Assembly: GCA_029781865.1 (NCBI GenBank)
Contig: JAKOVW010000039.1
Span: 1 to 64,000, forward strand
Source: Bacteroidota bacterium
GTDB lineage: Bacteria; Bacteroidota; Bacteroidia; Chitinophagales; Saprospiraceae
DNA: 64,000 bases
Direction of reading: 5' to 3'
The position numbers and the translations under genes were made by a program. The notes under the pieces were generated by a model. The model ran no database searches. It was not told the origin of the DNA and was given only the letters and a program-made list of their open reading frames with translations. How positions within the stretch are numbered: position 1 is the stretch's first letter; every line of letters begins with the position of its first letter. Below, in pieces: positions 49,322 to 57,807 of the stretch.

Positions 49322-49630
49322 TTAAGATGGAAATGCTTCCCGCCATGCTAATATTCCACCGATTAAATTCCTCACATTGGTAAATCCGGCCTGAACAAAC
49401 ATTTGTTTTGCCATTCCACTTCTGTTTCCACTTCTGCAATACACAATGATTTCCTTATCCGATTGATTTTTCAATTCGGCTATTTTATCCATAAGTGTTG
49501 TTTGTAAAGTGGCTAGTTCTCCTCCAATATTAAAATCAGTATGTTCATATAATTCACGAACATCAATTAATATGAAGTCATCTTTATTTTCCAGTTTCTT
49601 TTTCAATTCTTGTACAGTAAGATCATTCAT
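49322..49630 (-). CDS. Single-domain rhodanese-like protein
   Basis: This 102-residue cytoplasmic protein is a single rhodanese domain. FILIDVRELYEH opens it and the active-site loop IVYCRSGNRSGMA holds Cys65, followed by the closing segment NVRNLIGGILAWREAF. Such proteins carry sulfur as a persulfide on the Cys. It is of normal length with no fused domain. The upstream 110 bases are a purine-rich heptamer tract. Confidence 0.93.
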   Translation of the reverse strand: MNDLTVQELKKKLENKDDFILIDVRELYEHTDFNIGGELATLQTTLMDKIAELKNQSDKEIIVYCRSGNRSGMAKQMFVQAGFTNVRNLIGGILAWREAFPS

Positions 49631-49644
49631 TTTATTGTAGTTAA

Positions 49645-49742
49645 TTGTGGAGAGTTAGGAGTGAGGAGTGAGAAGTTAGGAGTGATAAGTGGTGACATTT
49701 GTTATTAGTAATTGGTAATTAGTAATTGAAAATTAGTAATTG
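49645..49742. repeat. Degenerate purine-rich heptamer repeat tract
   Basis: On the plus strand it begins with GGAGTGA, GGAGTGA and GAAGTTA units and runs into TTAGTAA/TTGGTAA-type units. It fills the gap between the rhodanese and PASTA genes. Confidence 0.7.
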
Positions 49743-49747
49743 ATACT

Positions 49748-50587
49748 TCATTTGCATTTATCCGGTTTTTCCTGAACAATTTTTAAAGTAAATGAAGTTC
49801 CCAATGGAATTGTTTTACTCATATCGACAGCAGGTGTTTGTTCAATGATAAAAGCACTTTCATCGTCTTTGATTTCGCCTTCTTTAAGTATTGAACCCAG
49901 GTCCAGCTTGGAAGAAATCAATAAAAATTTAGCCGCAGCAAGTGTTTGACAAATCAACTCAGGAATGGGCACCTCGCCGCCGGATCTCGTTGAGATGACA
50001 AAATCCAGTGTATCCCCTTTAGATATTACGACATCCGTACGACGCGTTTGAGAATTGATTAAAAGAGTTCCTTTATAATAAACTTCCAGAATGTGATTCT
50101 CGGGGCCCGGATCGAACTGAACACCCTTGATTCTGGAATTCAATTCAAATAAATTGAATAATTCACTTCTTTTGTATTCCAGCTTTTTACCATAAAGAAC
50201 AGGCAATTGTTCGGAAACAAATGACTCTGCCTGGTATTTACTGGTCGTCACATATATGGTTCTTCCTCTTTTTACTTTGGCTCCCGCATGGGGAATTTGC
50301 GAAATAATATAACCACCCGGTTTTCCCTTAACAAACAGAGAATCGGAAATGACAATTTCATAGCCTCTTTGCTTTGCATGTTTCACTACCTGATCCAACG
50401 CCACTCCTTCATACTTAGGCAAAATGAGTTGCTGACCATGATTGGTGTAGATATTCAGAAAAAAGGAATTCAAAAACCAAAGGATGATTGCCAAAAGCAA
50501 AAGCCTCACTAACGTATGAAGGAAGATCCGGCTCTTTAAAAAACCGGGAAGATCCGAAAATTTAAATGTAGAAGGATTTTGATTCAT
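49748..50587 (-). CDS. Membrane protein with extracytoplasmic PASTA domains
   Basis: This 279-residue protein has a short cytoplasmic N-terminus and one transmembrane helix (about 25-45, TLVRLLLLAIILWFLNSFF). The rest is extracytoplasmic, with about three PASTA-type domains (for example LPKYEGVALDQVVKHAKQRG, then QIPHAGAKVKRGRTIYVT, and VPIPELICQTLAAAKFLL). PASTA domains bind cell-wall precursors or beta-lactams in kinases and penicillin-binding proteins. No kinase or transpeptidase domain is present here. It faces the D-Ala-D-Ala ligase gene across 414 bases, an association that fits a wall-related role. Confidence 0.88.
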   Translation of the reverse strand: MNQNPSTFKFSDLPGFLKSRIFLHTLVRLLLLAIILWFLNSFFLNIYTNHGQQLILPKYEGVALDQVVKHAKQRGYEIVISDSLFVKGKPGGYIISQIPHAGAKVKRGRTIYVTTSKYQAESFVSEQLPVLYGKKLEYKRSELFNLFELNSRIKGVQFDPGPENHILEVYYKGTLLINSQTRRTDVVISKGDTLDFVISTRSGGEVPIPELICQTLAAAKFLLISSKLDLGSILKEGEIKDDESAFIIEQTPAVDMSKTIPLGTSFTLKIVQEKPDKCK

Positions 50588-50730
50588 TTATAAACCGGGA
50601 CGTAATAAAGTCTTGGATCAATATTTTGCACGTAATTTGAACGCTTAAAGATATGTAAAATATTCTTTGAGCTGCTTTACCTATTAGCGATTTGAAAGAT
50701 AAAGCGATATTTGCGTTGGAGGAAGGAGAA

Positions 50731-50908
50731 GGCAGTTGGCAGTTGGCAGTTGGCAGTTGGCAGTTGGCAGTTGGCAGTTAGAAGTTAGAAGTTAGGAGTT
50801 AGGAGCGAGGTGTGATGAGTTAAAATCAAGAAGCTAGAAGTTAGAAATGAGAAGTTGGCAGTAAGTGTTGGGGCGATAAGAGTGAAGAATAGAAGTGAAG
50901 AGTTTGAG
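50731..50908. repeat. Heptamer repeat tract with seven perfect GGCAGTT copies
   Basis: Seven head-to-tail GGCAGTT units (50731-50779) run into degenerate heptamers such as GAAGTTA, GGAGTTA and GAAGCTA up to about 50908. The tract sits between the divergent PASTA and ddl genes, less than 100 bases from the ddl start. Confidence 0.88.
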
Positions 50909-51001
50909 TTGAATTTTTAAATGGGTGAAACACTGCTTCAATGATTCAATACTTTCAGATCTTTAAGTCAATAAGTTGTTTAGATCATTTAAAATTAAAA
51001 C

Positions 51002-52096
51002 ATGTCTGCTAAAAAAATAAACATCGGTATTCTATTTGGCGGGAAGTCTGCAGAACATGAGATTTCCTTACAGTCTGCAAAGAACGTATACGAAGCTCTT
51101 GACAAAGAAAAGTATAATCCGGTTTTAATCGCTATTGACAAAACGGGAAAATGGATTAGTCATGTGGAAGCAGTGCATTTACTGCAGCCCGATCATTTAA
51201 ATGAATTGAATACAGGCGAACAGATAAAAGATGTAGCACTGATTCCCGAAAGTCATGGCAAAATGACGATTCTAAACGGTGACCAGAGTTTCCCGGTATT
51301 AGATGTTGTTTTTCCCATTTTACACGGACCATATGGCGAAGATGGCACCGTTCAGGGTTTATTGAAACTGGCCAATATTCCATTTGTAGGGGCCGGTGTG
51401 CTGGGTTCGGCTGTTGGAATGGATAAAGATGTGATGAAACGATTGCTGCGGGATGCGGGAATTCCAATAGGTAAATACGTTTGTATCCATGCTGAAGAGG
51501 AAGTCCCTTCTTTTACAGAAATTGAAAAAAGCCTGGGGCTGCCTTGTTTCATAAAACCGGCCAATCTGGGATCATCTGTTGGAATTTCCAAGGTCAATAC
51601 GGAGAAAGAATATCTGGAAGGACTCAAACTTGCCTTTGAATTTGACCAAAAAGTCCTGATCGAAGAATTTATCAAGGCCCGCGAAATTGAATGTGCCGTG
51701 CTGGGCAATCGCAAACCCATTGCTTCAATTCCGGGTGAAGTCATCGCTCAACACGATTTCTATTCCTACGAAGCCAAATATCTGGATGAAAAAGGCGCCA
51801 TTATTGAGATTCCGGCCAAAATTTCCCCGGAACTAACCAAAGAAGTCAAAAATCTGGCTATAAAAACCTTTGAAGTTCTTTGCTGCGAGGGCCTGGGACG
51901 GGTCGACGTCTTTCTAACTCCGGATAACAAGCTGTTAGTCAATGAAATAAATACGATTCCGGGATTTACGAAAATCAGTATGTATCCAAAAATGTGGGAA
52001 AAAACCGGAATTCCTTATGGCGAGCTCATCGACCGATTGATCATTCTGGCCATGGAAAGATTTAAAAGAGAACAAAAATTGAAGACCAGTTATTAA
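51002..52096 (+). CDS. ddl: D-alanine--D-alanine ligase
   Basis: This 364-residue enzyme makes the D-Ala-D-Ala dipeptide for peptidoglycan. GILFGGKSAEHEISLQSAKNV is the family start. The ATP-grasp core has CFIKPANLGSSVGISKV and VLIEEFIKAREIECAVLG. The end of the active site, GLGRVDVFLTPDNKLLVNEINTIPGF, contains the magnesium-binding Glu and Asn. Length is typical. It is divergent from the PASTA gene, with the GGCAGTT array in the shared upstream region; no clear -7 element was found. Confidence 0.96.
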   Translation: MSAKKINIGILFGGKSAEHEISLQSAKNVYEALDKEKYNPVLIAIDKTGKWISHVEAVHLLQPDHLNELNTGEQIKDVALIPESHGKMTILNGDQSFPVLDVVFPILHGPYGEDGTVQGLLKLANIPFVGAGVLGSAVGMDKDVMKRLLRDAGIPIGKYVCIHAEEEVPSFTEIEKSLGLPCFIKPANLGSSVGISKVNTEKEYLEGLKLAFEFDQKVLIEEFIKAREIECAVLGNRKPIASIPGEVIAQHDFYSYEAKYLDEKGAIIEIPAKISPELTKEVKNLAIKTFEVLCCEGLGRVDVFLTPDNKLLVNEINTIPGFTKISMYPKMWEKTGIPYGELIDRLIILAMERFKREQKLKTSY

Positions 52097-52318
52097 GAAG
52101 ACTTTTAATATATAATGCCGGATGGCTTACTCCTAATCAAGTTCAAATCAACAGCTTAGGCAGGTAAAAATGAAAAAGCAGGGCCTTTTATTGACTTATA
52201 CCTGAATAGCAGACTTGAATATCTCTAAAAAAAATTTAATAAAAGTTTTGAAATCAATAGCGAAAGGTCTAAAATTGCAGTGTTTAACTCTTATTATTCA
52301 CACAAAACTTACACAAGT

Positions 52319-52861
52319 ATGAAAAAACAACTATTACTTTTAGTTCTTTTTATGGGTTTATTTGCTACCAGCTATGCACAAGACAAGAAAATGTTTGCTG
52401 GAGTAAATCTTGATATTGCCAGTAAAAAAGATGTTTCCTCAGATTTTGGAATCTCTCCAAAATTCGGATATTGGCTAAGTGACAACTCTGCAATCGTGGG
52501 TAGAGTAGGTTTTGCTTCTCATACAGATAAAGGTGCAACGGATGTAGTAACAACCGCATTCAGCATTGGAGCTCAATTGCGCTACGGATGGCATATGGGT
52601 GACCATACTTTCTTTTATCTTGCTCCTGGTGTTAATTTTGGTTCAGTAAAGAATGACACACCAAATGCTAAAGCAACGACTACATTTACTGTTGATCTTA
52701 CTCCTGGTGTTGACTATATGCTTGGTGACAGCTGGTCAATTAATGCAGAAATCGGATTATTGAAATTTGTTTCTACATCTTTTGATGGAAATTCAAATTC
52801 TGATTTTACTGTCCATACTAATATGGATGCAATATCATTTGGTCTTTGGTACCATTTCTAA
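52319..52861 (+). CDS. Small outer-membrane beta-barrel protein
   Basis: This 180-residue protein, starting at ATG 52319, has a clear signal peptide (MKKQLLLLVLFMGLFATSYAQ). The mature part has about eight amphipathic strands (for example SIGAQLRYGWHMGDHTFFYLAPGVNFG) and ends in a Phe (SFGLWYHF), typical of OmpW/OmpA-like eight-stranded barrels. The function is not known; such proteins serve as small channels or structural proteins. The longer frame opening at GTG 52280 would put about 13 extra residues before the signal peptide and was rejected. Confidence 0.85.
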   Translation: MKKQLLLLVLFMGLFATSYAQDKKMFAGVNLDIASKKDVSSDFGISPKFGYWLSDNSAIVGRVGFASHTDKGATDVVTTAFSIGAQLRYGWHMGDHTFFYLAPGVNFGSVKNDTPNAKATTTFTVDLTPGVDYMLGDSWSINAEIGLLKFVSTSFDGNSNSDFTVHTNMDAISFGLWYHF

Positions 52862-52880
52862 GAACTAAATAAAGTTAAAT

Positions 52881-52916
52881 AAAAAAGCCTTTCGGATTTC
52901 CGGAAGGCTTTTTTAT
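52881..52916 (+). terminator. Rho-independent terminator after the beta-barrel gene
   Basis: An A-run, then GCCTTTCGG pairing with CCGGAAGGC with one bulge, and a T-run. It lies 19 bases after the stop. Confidence 0.85.
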
Positions 52917-52971
52917 TTTAGATTAAACCCGGGGCCTTAGCTTTATGTCCATATTCAGATAAACATCGCTT

Positions 52972-54276
52972 ATGTCAAAAATATACCTGCTTGTCACTTT
53001 GATTTTTCTCCAGCTGGAACTGCATTCCCAAAAATTGTATTTCCCTCCTATCGTTGGAAACACATGGGATACCATTAATCCGGTAAACTTAGGGTGGTGT
53101 ACACAGTATGTGGACGAATTATACTCCTACCTGGATGATGAGCAATCCAAAGCATTCATCGTGCTGAAAGATGGCAAGATCGTTCTTGAAAAATACTTCG
53201 ATACATTCACCAAAGATTCACTTTGGTATTGGGCATCAGCGGGTAAAACACTGACTTCATTTTTAGTAGGAATGGCTCAGCAGGATGGCAAATTAAAACT
53301 GAATGATCTGAGCTCCAAATATCTCGGTGCCGGATGGACCAGCGAAGCGCCAGACAAAGAAAATCAAATCACCATCTGGAATCAACTGACCATGACCACC
53401 GGGTTCGACGATGGGGTATCCGACAATCATTGTACTTTAAAAGATTGCCTGACTTACAAAGCAGATGCGGGCACCCGATGGGCCTATCACAATGCTCCTT
53501 ATACATTGCTCCGGGATGTTTTGCAATCCGCTACGGGAATTAACGAAAACCAATATATACTGAACCAATTGAGAATCAGAACCGGGATGAACGGTGTATG
53601 GATTACCTCAAGTTTTGATAATGTCTACGTCAGTAATCCGCGTAGCATGGCCCGATTTGGATTATTGGTAATGAATCATGGCGTCTGGAATCAGGATAGT
53701 TTACTTAAAGATCAAGCCTATTATGATGCGATGATTCACCCTTCACAGTCTCTTAATAAATCTTATGGTTATCTGTGGTGGTTGAATGGTCAACCCTCTT
53801 TTATGCTACCCACATTGCAAATAGTCTTTCCTGGACCACTTTCCCCGGAAGCCCCGAAGGACATGTTTGCAGGAATAGGCAAAAATGGTCAATTGGTCTG
53901 CGTGGTGCCCAGCCTCAATATGGTAGTCGTACGGATGGGAGAATCCAACGGAAACGGTGACGAGGTGTCTATCGTGCTGTGCAATCAAATCTGGGCACGC
54001 CTCAATAAAATTATGTGCGTTTCTGCTGCTTCCAACACGAACAATCCCAATTCGATTCATCTTTACCCGAATCCTACGCCAAATAAACTGAATATTTCTA
54101 TTCCCGCCGGACCGGAACCATCGTTTATGTCCATTTATGATGCCTGCGGACAATTAATAGAAACCTCCCCATACCGACCCGAACTAGGTCTAGGTCATCT
54201 GGAACCTGGAATCTATTTCATCCATTTGAAAATCAATGGATTAAATCACATCCGGCGATTTGTAAAAATGGACTGA
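52972..54276 (+). CDS. Secreted serine beta-lactamase-family hydrolase with T9SS type A sorting domain
   Basis: This 434-residue protein has a signal peptide (about 1-20). Its catalytic domain (about 45-345) is of the class C beta-lactamase/esterase clan: SxxK is Ser89-Ala-Gly-Lys92 in WYWASAGKTLTSF and the YxN motif is Tyr172-His-Asn174. A type A T9SS sorting domain ends it (SIHLYPNPTPNKLNISIP to RRFVKMD). It is likely surface-attached or released. The substrate may be an ester, peptide or beta-lactam and cannot be told from sequence. The weak -7-like TAGCTTTA at 52938-52945 lies 26 bases upstream. Confidence 0.88.
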   Translation: MSKIYLLVTLIFLQLELHSQKLYFPPIVGNTWDTINPVNLGWCTQYVDELYSYLDDEQSKAFIVLKDGKIVLEKYFDTFTKDSLWYWASAGKTLTSFLVGMAQQDGKLKLNDLSSKYLGAGWTSEAPDKENQITIWNQLTMTTGFDDGVSDNHCTLKDCLTYKADAGTRWAYHNAPYTLLRDVLQSATGINENQYILNQLRIRTGMNGVWITSSFDNVYVSNPRSMARFGLLVMNHGVWNQDSLLKDQAYYDAMIHPSQSLNKSYGYLWWLNGQPSFMLPTLQIVFPGPLSPEAPKDMFAGIGKNGQLVCVVPSLNMVVVRMGESNGNGDEVSIVLCNQIWARLNKIMCVSAASNTNNPNSIHLYPNPTPNKLNISIPAGPEPSFMSIYDACGQLIETSPYRPELGLGHLEPGIYFIHLKINGLNHIRRFVKMD

Positions 54277-54453
54277 GTGAAATGAAGGGCTGATGACCAT
54301 TCGTAATATCGGGGACAACAGGTATAGTTATCATATGGAATAGCCATAGTTCCAATGATTACAAGGCTTCAAAGTGGGTTAGATGCGATGTCTTAGAGGT
54401 GTTTTCGCTGCTCCAAGACCCTGAATCCCAATTCTTTCTAATTTTTTTATGAT

Positions 54454-54487
54454 TTGTCCACTTTTTATAAGATAATTTCTACCTTTG
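54454..54487 (+). promoter_or_regulatory. Bacteroidota-type promoter (TTG-N23-TACCTTTG) for the DUF177-L32 operon
   Basis: TTG at 54454-54456 and TACCTTTG at 54480-54487 are 23 bases apart. The -7 element ends 25 bases before the ATG at 54513. The TTG that opens the longer frame (54498) would be only 10 bases after the -7 element. Confidence 0.65.
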
Positions 54488-54512
54488 CAGTCCATTTTTG
54501 AAAACGTTCTCT

Positions 54513-55028
54513 ATGGATTCTTTAAGAGAGTTTAGCATCCCCTTAAGGAGCCTTTATAACGGCTTGCATTCATTTCAATGGAATTTGAATGATGGGTTTT
54601 TCAGGAATTTCGAGGCTAGCCCGCTGGATAACGGTCAATTTGAAATAGAAGCCATTCTCGATAAACAGGATGACTTATCTACCATACAATTGAATATTAA
54701 AGGCAGCTACCATTCGAATTGCGATCGTTGTCTTGCTGAAATAGACATCCCAATTGAAAGAGCCCACCAGCTCTACGTCAAAACCGGAACGGGTATTTCA
54801 GAAGATCCTGATCTGGTTCTGATTTCTCCGGATGCCACTGAATTAAAGATGGCAGATATATTGTACGATTATATCTGTTTGTCACTTCCACTGTCACAAG
54901 TGATGGATTGCGAAAACATGGACAATCCACCTTGCAATATGGAAGTATTAAAGCGGATTCAAAATGAAGAAGGCCTGCATTCAGATACTTCTGTATGGGA
55001 AAGCCTCAAGAATTTAAATAAGAATTGA
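54513..55028 (+). CDS. DUF177 (YceD-like) protein
   Basis: This 171-residue protein starts at ATG 54513, in front of the L32 gene, as in most bacteria. DUF177 members such as YceD influence 23S rRNA accumulation. A Cys pair occurs in HSNCDRCLAEID, then the C-terminal acidic segment with a second Cys pair (VMDCENMDNPPCNME). The start used here avoids a TTG at 54498, which lies too close to the promoter. It is probably co-transcribed with rpmF, 15 bp downstream. Confidence 0.88.
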   Translation: MDSLREFSIPLRSLYNGLHSFQWNLNDGFFRNFEASPLDNGQFEIEAILDKQDDLSTIQLNIKGSYHSNCDRCLAEIDIPIERAHQLYVKTGTGISEDPDLVLISPDATELKMADILYDYICLSLPLSQVMDCENMDNPPCNMEVLKRIQNEEGLHSDTSVWESLKNLNKN

Positions 55029-55043
55029 TAAAAACCAAGTGAT

Positions 55044-55247
55044 ATGCCAAATCCTAAATGGAGGCACTCCAAACAAAGAAAAAGAAAGAGAAGAACGCAT
55101 TATAAAGCGGAAACTCCACAATTAGCAACCTGTAAAACTACAGGCGCTACACATATCATGCATCATGCACATTGGCATGAAGGCAGTTTGTATTACAAGG
55201 GCAATGTAGTTATTGCGGGCGCTGCACCTGAAGAAACCAAAGTATAA
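55044..55247 (+). CDS. rpmF: 50S ribosomal protein L32
   Basis: This 67-residue, very basic protein starts MPNPKWRHSKQRKRKRRTHY, the L32 hallmark. The four-Cys zinc ribbon of many L32 proteins is reduced to one Cys (LATCKTTGATHIMHH), common in this phylum. It is a structural protein of the large subunit. A terminator follows at 55268-55300, so DUF177-rpmF forms a two-gene operon. Confidence 0.97.
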   Translation: MPNPKWRHSKQRKRKRRTHYKAETPQLATCKTTGATHIMHHAHWHEGSLYYKGNVVIAGAAPEETKV

Positions 55248-55267
55248 GATTTTATATTTAAGATATT

Positions 55268-55300
55268 AAAAAGCTCCCGTAGTGTTATGTGGAGCTTTTT
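55268..55300 (+). terminator. Rho-independent terminator after rpmF
   Basis: AAAAGCTCC pairs with GGAGCTTTT around a 13-base loop and is followed by a short T-run. It lies about 20 bases after the L32 stop. Confidence 0.8.
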
Positions 55301-55320
55301 GCATTTTAGGCAAACAGGAG

Positions 55321-55415
55321 AGAAGAGAGGGAGGAGCTAGGAGTTAAGAGTTAGGAGTTAGAAGTGATGAGTGATGAGTGATGAGTGATGAGTGATGAGT
55401 GATGAATTAGGAGTG
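55321..55415. repeat. Heptamer repeat tract with six perfect GTGATGA copies
   Basis: Degenerate GGAGCTA, GGAGTTA and AGAGTTA units lead into six perfect head-to-tail GTGATGA units (55364-55405). It lies between the L32 terminator and the RidA gene. Confidence 0.88.
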
Positions 55416-55562
55416 TTTATATCAATTTTTGATGACGATGTTGGATTTTTAATTATTGATTACAAAAGAAAATTGAGTATTAAGTATTGAATATTGAATA
55501 TTGAAATAAACTTAAATCCAAAAACAATTGCATTCATTGATTAATCCAAATTATAAATCAAA

Positions 55563-55943
55563 ATGAGAAAAGTAATCTATACGGAAAATGCACCCAAACC
55601 AATCGGACCCTACAGCCAGGCAATCATGGTTGGGGACGCATTGTATGTTTCAGGTCAGATTGCTCTCGACCCAAAGACGGGTGTGCTGATGATGAATACG
55701 ATTGAAGAAGAAACACACCGGGTACTTGACAATCTCATGGCGATCCTGAAAGCAGCTGATATGGATAGTAGCCATGTGGCTAAATGCACGGTGTTTGTAA
55801 AAGACATGAAGCAATTTGCAGCCATCAATGCAGTCTATGCAACTTATTTTCCGGAACAGGGTGCACCCGCCCGGGAAACAGTTGAGGTTGCGAATCTTCC
55901 CCGATTTGTAAATGTCGAAATTTCATGTGTCGCTTTTAAATAA
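55563..55943 (+). CDS. ridA: RidA family enamine/imine deaminase
   Basis: This 126-residue cytoplasmic protein hydrolyses reactive enamine/imine intermediates such as those left by PLP-dependent dehydratases. IGPYSQAIMVGDALYVSGQIA opens it and APARETVEVANLPRFVNVEISCVA closes it, with the conserved active-site Arg in PARETV. Length is normal; family members form trimers. The trpS gene begins 10 bases after its stop, so the two are probably co-transcribed. Confidence 0.94.
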   Translation: MRKVIYTENAPKPIGPYSQAIMVGDALYVSGQIALDPKTGVLMMNTIEEETHRVLDNLMAILKAADMDSSHVAKCTVFVKDMKQFAAINAVYATYFPEQGAPARETVEVANLPRFVNVEISCVAFK

Positions 55944-55953
55944 AACAGGTTCA

Positions 55954-56955
55954 ATGAGTCAGTCAAGCAAAATTGTATTCAGTGGTATCCAGCCAACAGG
56001 AAAACTTCATCTCGGAAGATACTTCGGTGCAGTTGAGAATTGGAAGAAACTGCAAACTGAATACGATTGCATTTATTGCATAGTCGATTATCATGCCATG
56101 ACCATGCCGTATGATCCGGTCAAACTTCGTGAAAATGTCTGGAATCTTGCCATTGATTTAATTGCATGCGGAATTGAAACTAAAAATTTATTTATTCAAT
56201 CTATGGTTCCCGAGCATACCGAATTATGCTGGATTCTGAATTGCATGTGCAGCTATGGCGAATTGAGCCGAATGACACAGTTTAAAGACAAAACGCAACA
56301 ACTCAAAGAGAAAGATAAAGACGACTTTGTTTCATCGGCATTGTTTGTCTATCCGGTATTGCAGGCTGCTGATATATTAATTTATAAAACCAATTACGTT
56401 CCCGTAGGCAAAGACCAGGAACAGCATCTGGAATTATCACGCAATATTGCAACGCGGTTTAATAAAGTATGCGGTAAAGAATACTTTCCCCTGCCGGAGT
56501 GCTTATTTACTGAAACGCCAAAGGTCATGTCAACAGCAGATCCACTGCGCAAAATGAGCGCAAGCGCCGGAGATAAACATTTTATAGACGTATTCGCTCC
56601 TGTTGATAACATTCGGAAACAAATTCGTTCCGCGGTAACAGATACAGGTGAAACTAAATCCGGAGAAATGAGTCCGGGCGTTGCCAATTTGTATGCGCTT
56701 TTAGCTGCGTGCAATTCTCCGCGTTATGCTGAATTGAATTCCTTGTATACATCCGGTACATTGCAATACAGCCAGCTGAAGGATGCGGTTGCAGATGCTA
56801 TAATTGATTTGGTTACACCACTTCAAAAAAGAAAAACGGAATTACTTGCTGACAAAAAAGCAATCAAGGATGAAATCAAACAATCTGCTGCACATATCCG
56901 CGAACGCGCCAGAAAAACAGTTAATGAAGTGCGGCAACTGACCGGAATCGCTTAA
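55954..56955 (+). CDS. trpS: Tryptophan--tRNA ligase
   Basis: This 333-residue class I tRNA synthetase charges tRNA-Trp. IVFSGIQPTGKLHLGRYFGA holds the HIGH-type motif (KLHLG) and DPLRKMSASAGDKHF the KMSKS-type motif. YPVLQAADILIYKTNYVPVGKDQEQHLELSR is the TrpRS signature. I chose ATG 55954, 10 bases after the ridA stop; a longer frame opens at ATG 55912 inside ridA and adds 14 residues with no similarity to known TrpRS starts. Confidence 0.95.
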   Translation: MSQSSKIVFSGIQPTGKLHLGRYFGAVENWKKLQTEYDCIYCIVDYHAMTMPYDPVKLRENVWNLAIDLIACGIETKNLFIQSMVPEHTELCWILNCMCSYGELSRMTQFKDKTQQLKEKDKDDFVSSALFVYPVLQAADILIYKTNYVPVGKDQEQHLELSRNIATRFNKVCGKEYFPLPECLFTETPKVMSTADPLRKMSASAGDKHFIDVFAPVDNIRKQIRSAVTDTGETKSGEMSPGVANLYALLAACNSPRYAELNSLYTSGTLQYSQLKDAVADAIIDLVTPLQKRKTELLADKKAIKDEIKQSAAHIRERARKTVNEVRQLTGIA

Positions 56956-57094
56956 TCCGAAATGCATGAATACCTATAATTATAAATTGCATTGGCCACT
57001 TTGGATATTGTAATTGTATGAACATTAGTTTAGTTTCAATGGCAATTCCAAAACCGTATTTAATAATTCGCAATCACTAATCCACTATTTTTGT

Positions 57095-57703
57095 ATGGTC
57101 ATTTTCTGTATCGGACGCAACTATATCGATCACGCCAAAGAATTAAATAATCCGGTTCCGGCCGAACCGGTAGTCTTTATGAAACCGGTGACCGCTTTAT
57201 TGAAAGATAATAAACCATTCTATTATCCAAATTTCACCAAAGATCTTCATCACGAATCAGAATTGGTTTTTAAGGTCTCCAAAAAAGGAAAATCCATTCA
57301 GGAAAAAAATGCAATGGCTTATATCAGCCATGTAACTACAGGTATTGATTTTACGGCCAGGGACATTCAACAAAAATGCAAAGAGAAAGGCCTGCCATGG
57401 GAAATCAGCAAAGCATTTGATCATTCCGCAGTCATCGGCGAATGGATACCTGTGGAAGACCTTCCCATAAATGATCTGCAATTTAGCCTGAACAAAAACA
57501 ACAGCCAGGTTCAACATGGGAATAGCCGGGACATGATTTTTCCAATCTCCAAAATCGTCGCATACATTTCCACTTATTTTAAAATCAATAAAGGCGATTT
57601 GATTTTTACCGGAACACCTGCAGGCGTTTCATCCGTACAAATCGGAGATATCTTACAAGGATATATTGCAGATAAAGAACTGTTTCACTGCGAAATTAAA
57701 TAA
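57095..57703 (+). CDS. Fumarylacetoacetate-hydrolase (FAH) family protein
   Basis: This 202-residue protein is an FAH-family member of the short, single-domain type. CIGRNYIDHAKEL is the opening motif, the metal-binding acidic residues are in LHHESELVFKV (Glu pair) and GIDFTARDIQ (Asp), and SRDMIFPISKIVAYIS and FTGTPAGVSSVQIGD close the active site. Related short proteins act as oxaloacetate tautomerases or acylpyruvate hydrolases, so those are more likely than true FAH. A TATTTTTG motif at 57086-57093 lies directly against the ATG and would put the transcript start inside the gene, so it may not be the working promoter. Confidence 0.88.
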   Translation: MVIFCIGRNYIDHAKELNNPVPAEPVVFMKPVTALLKDNKPFYYPNFTKDLHHESELVFKVSKKGKSIQEKNAMAYISHVTTGIDFTARDIQQKCKEKGLPWEISKAFDHSAVIGEWIPVEDLPINDLQFSLNKNNSQVQHGNSRDMIFPISKIVAYISTYFKINKGDLIFTGTPAGVSSVQIGDILQGYIADKELFHCEIK

Positions 57704-57706
57704 GGG

Positions 57707-57793
57707 ACGCAGATTACGCAGATTATTACGCAGATTATTACGCAGATTACGCGGATTACGCAGATTACACAGATTACGCAGATTACACAGATG
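57707..57793. repeat. Short tandem repeat of ATTACGCAG-type units
   Basis: Nine head-to-tail units of the form ACGCAGATT (9 bases), two with an extra ATT and two with ACACAG in place of ACGCAG. It lies between the convergent FAH and TPR genes. Confidence 0.88.
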
Positions 57794-57807
57794 AAGAAAT
57801 CATTGGA

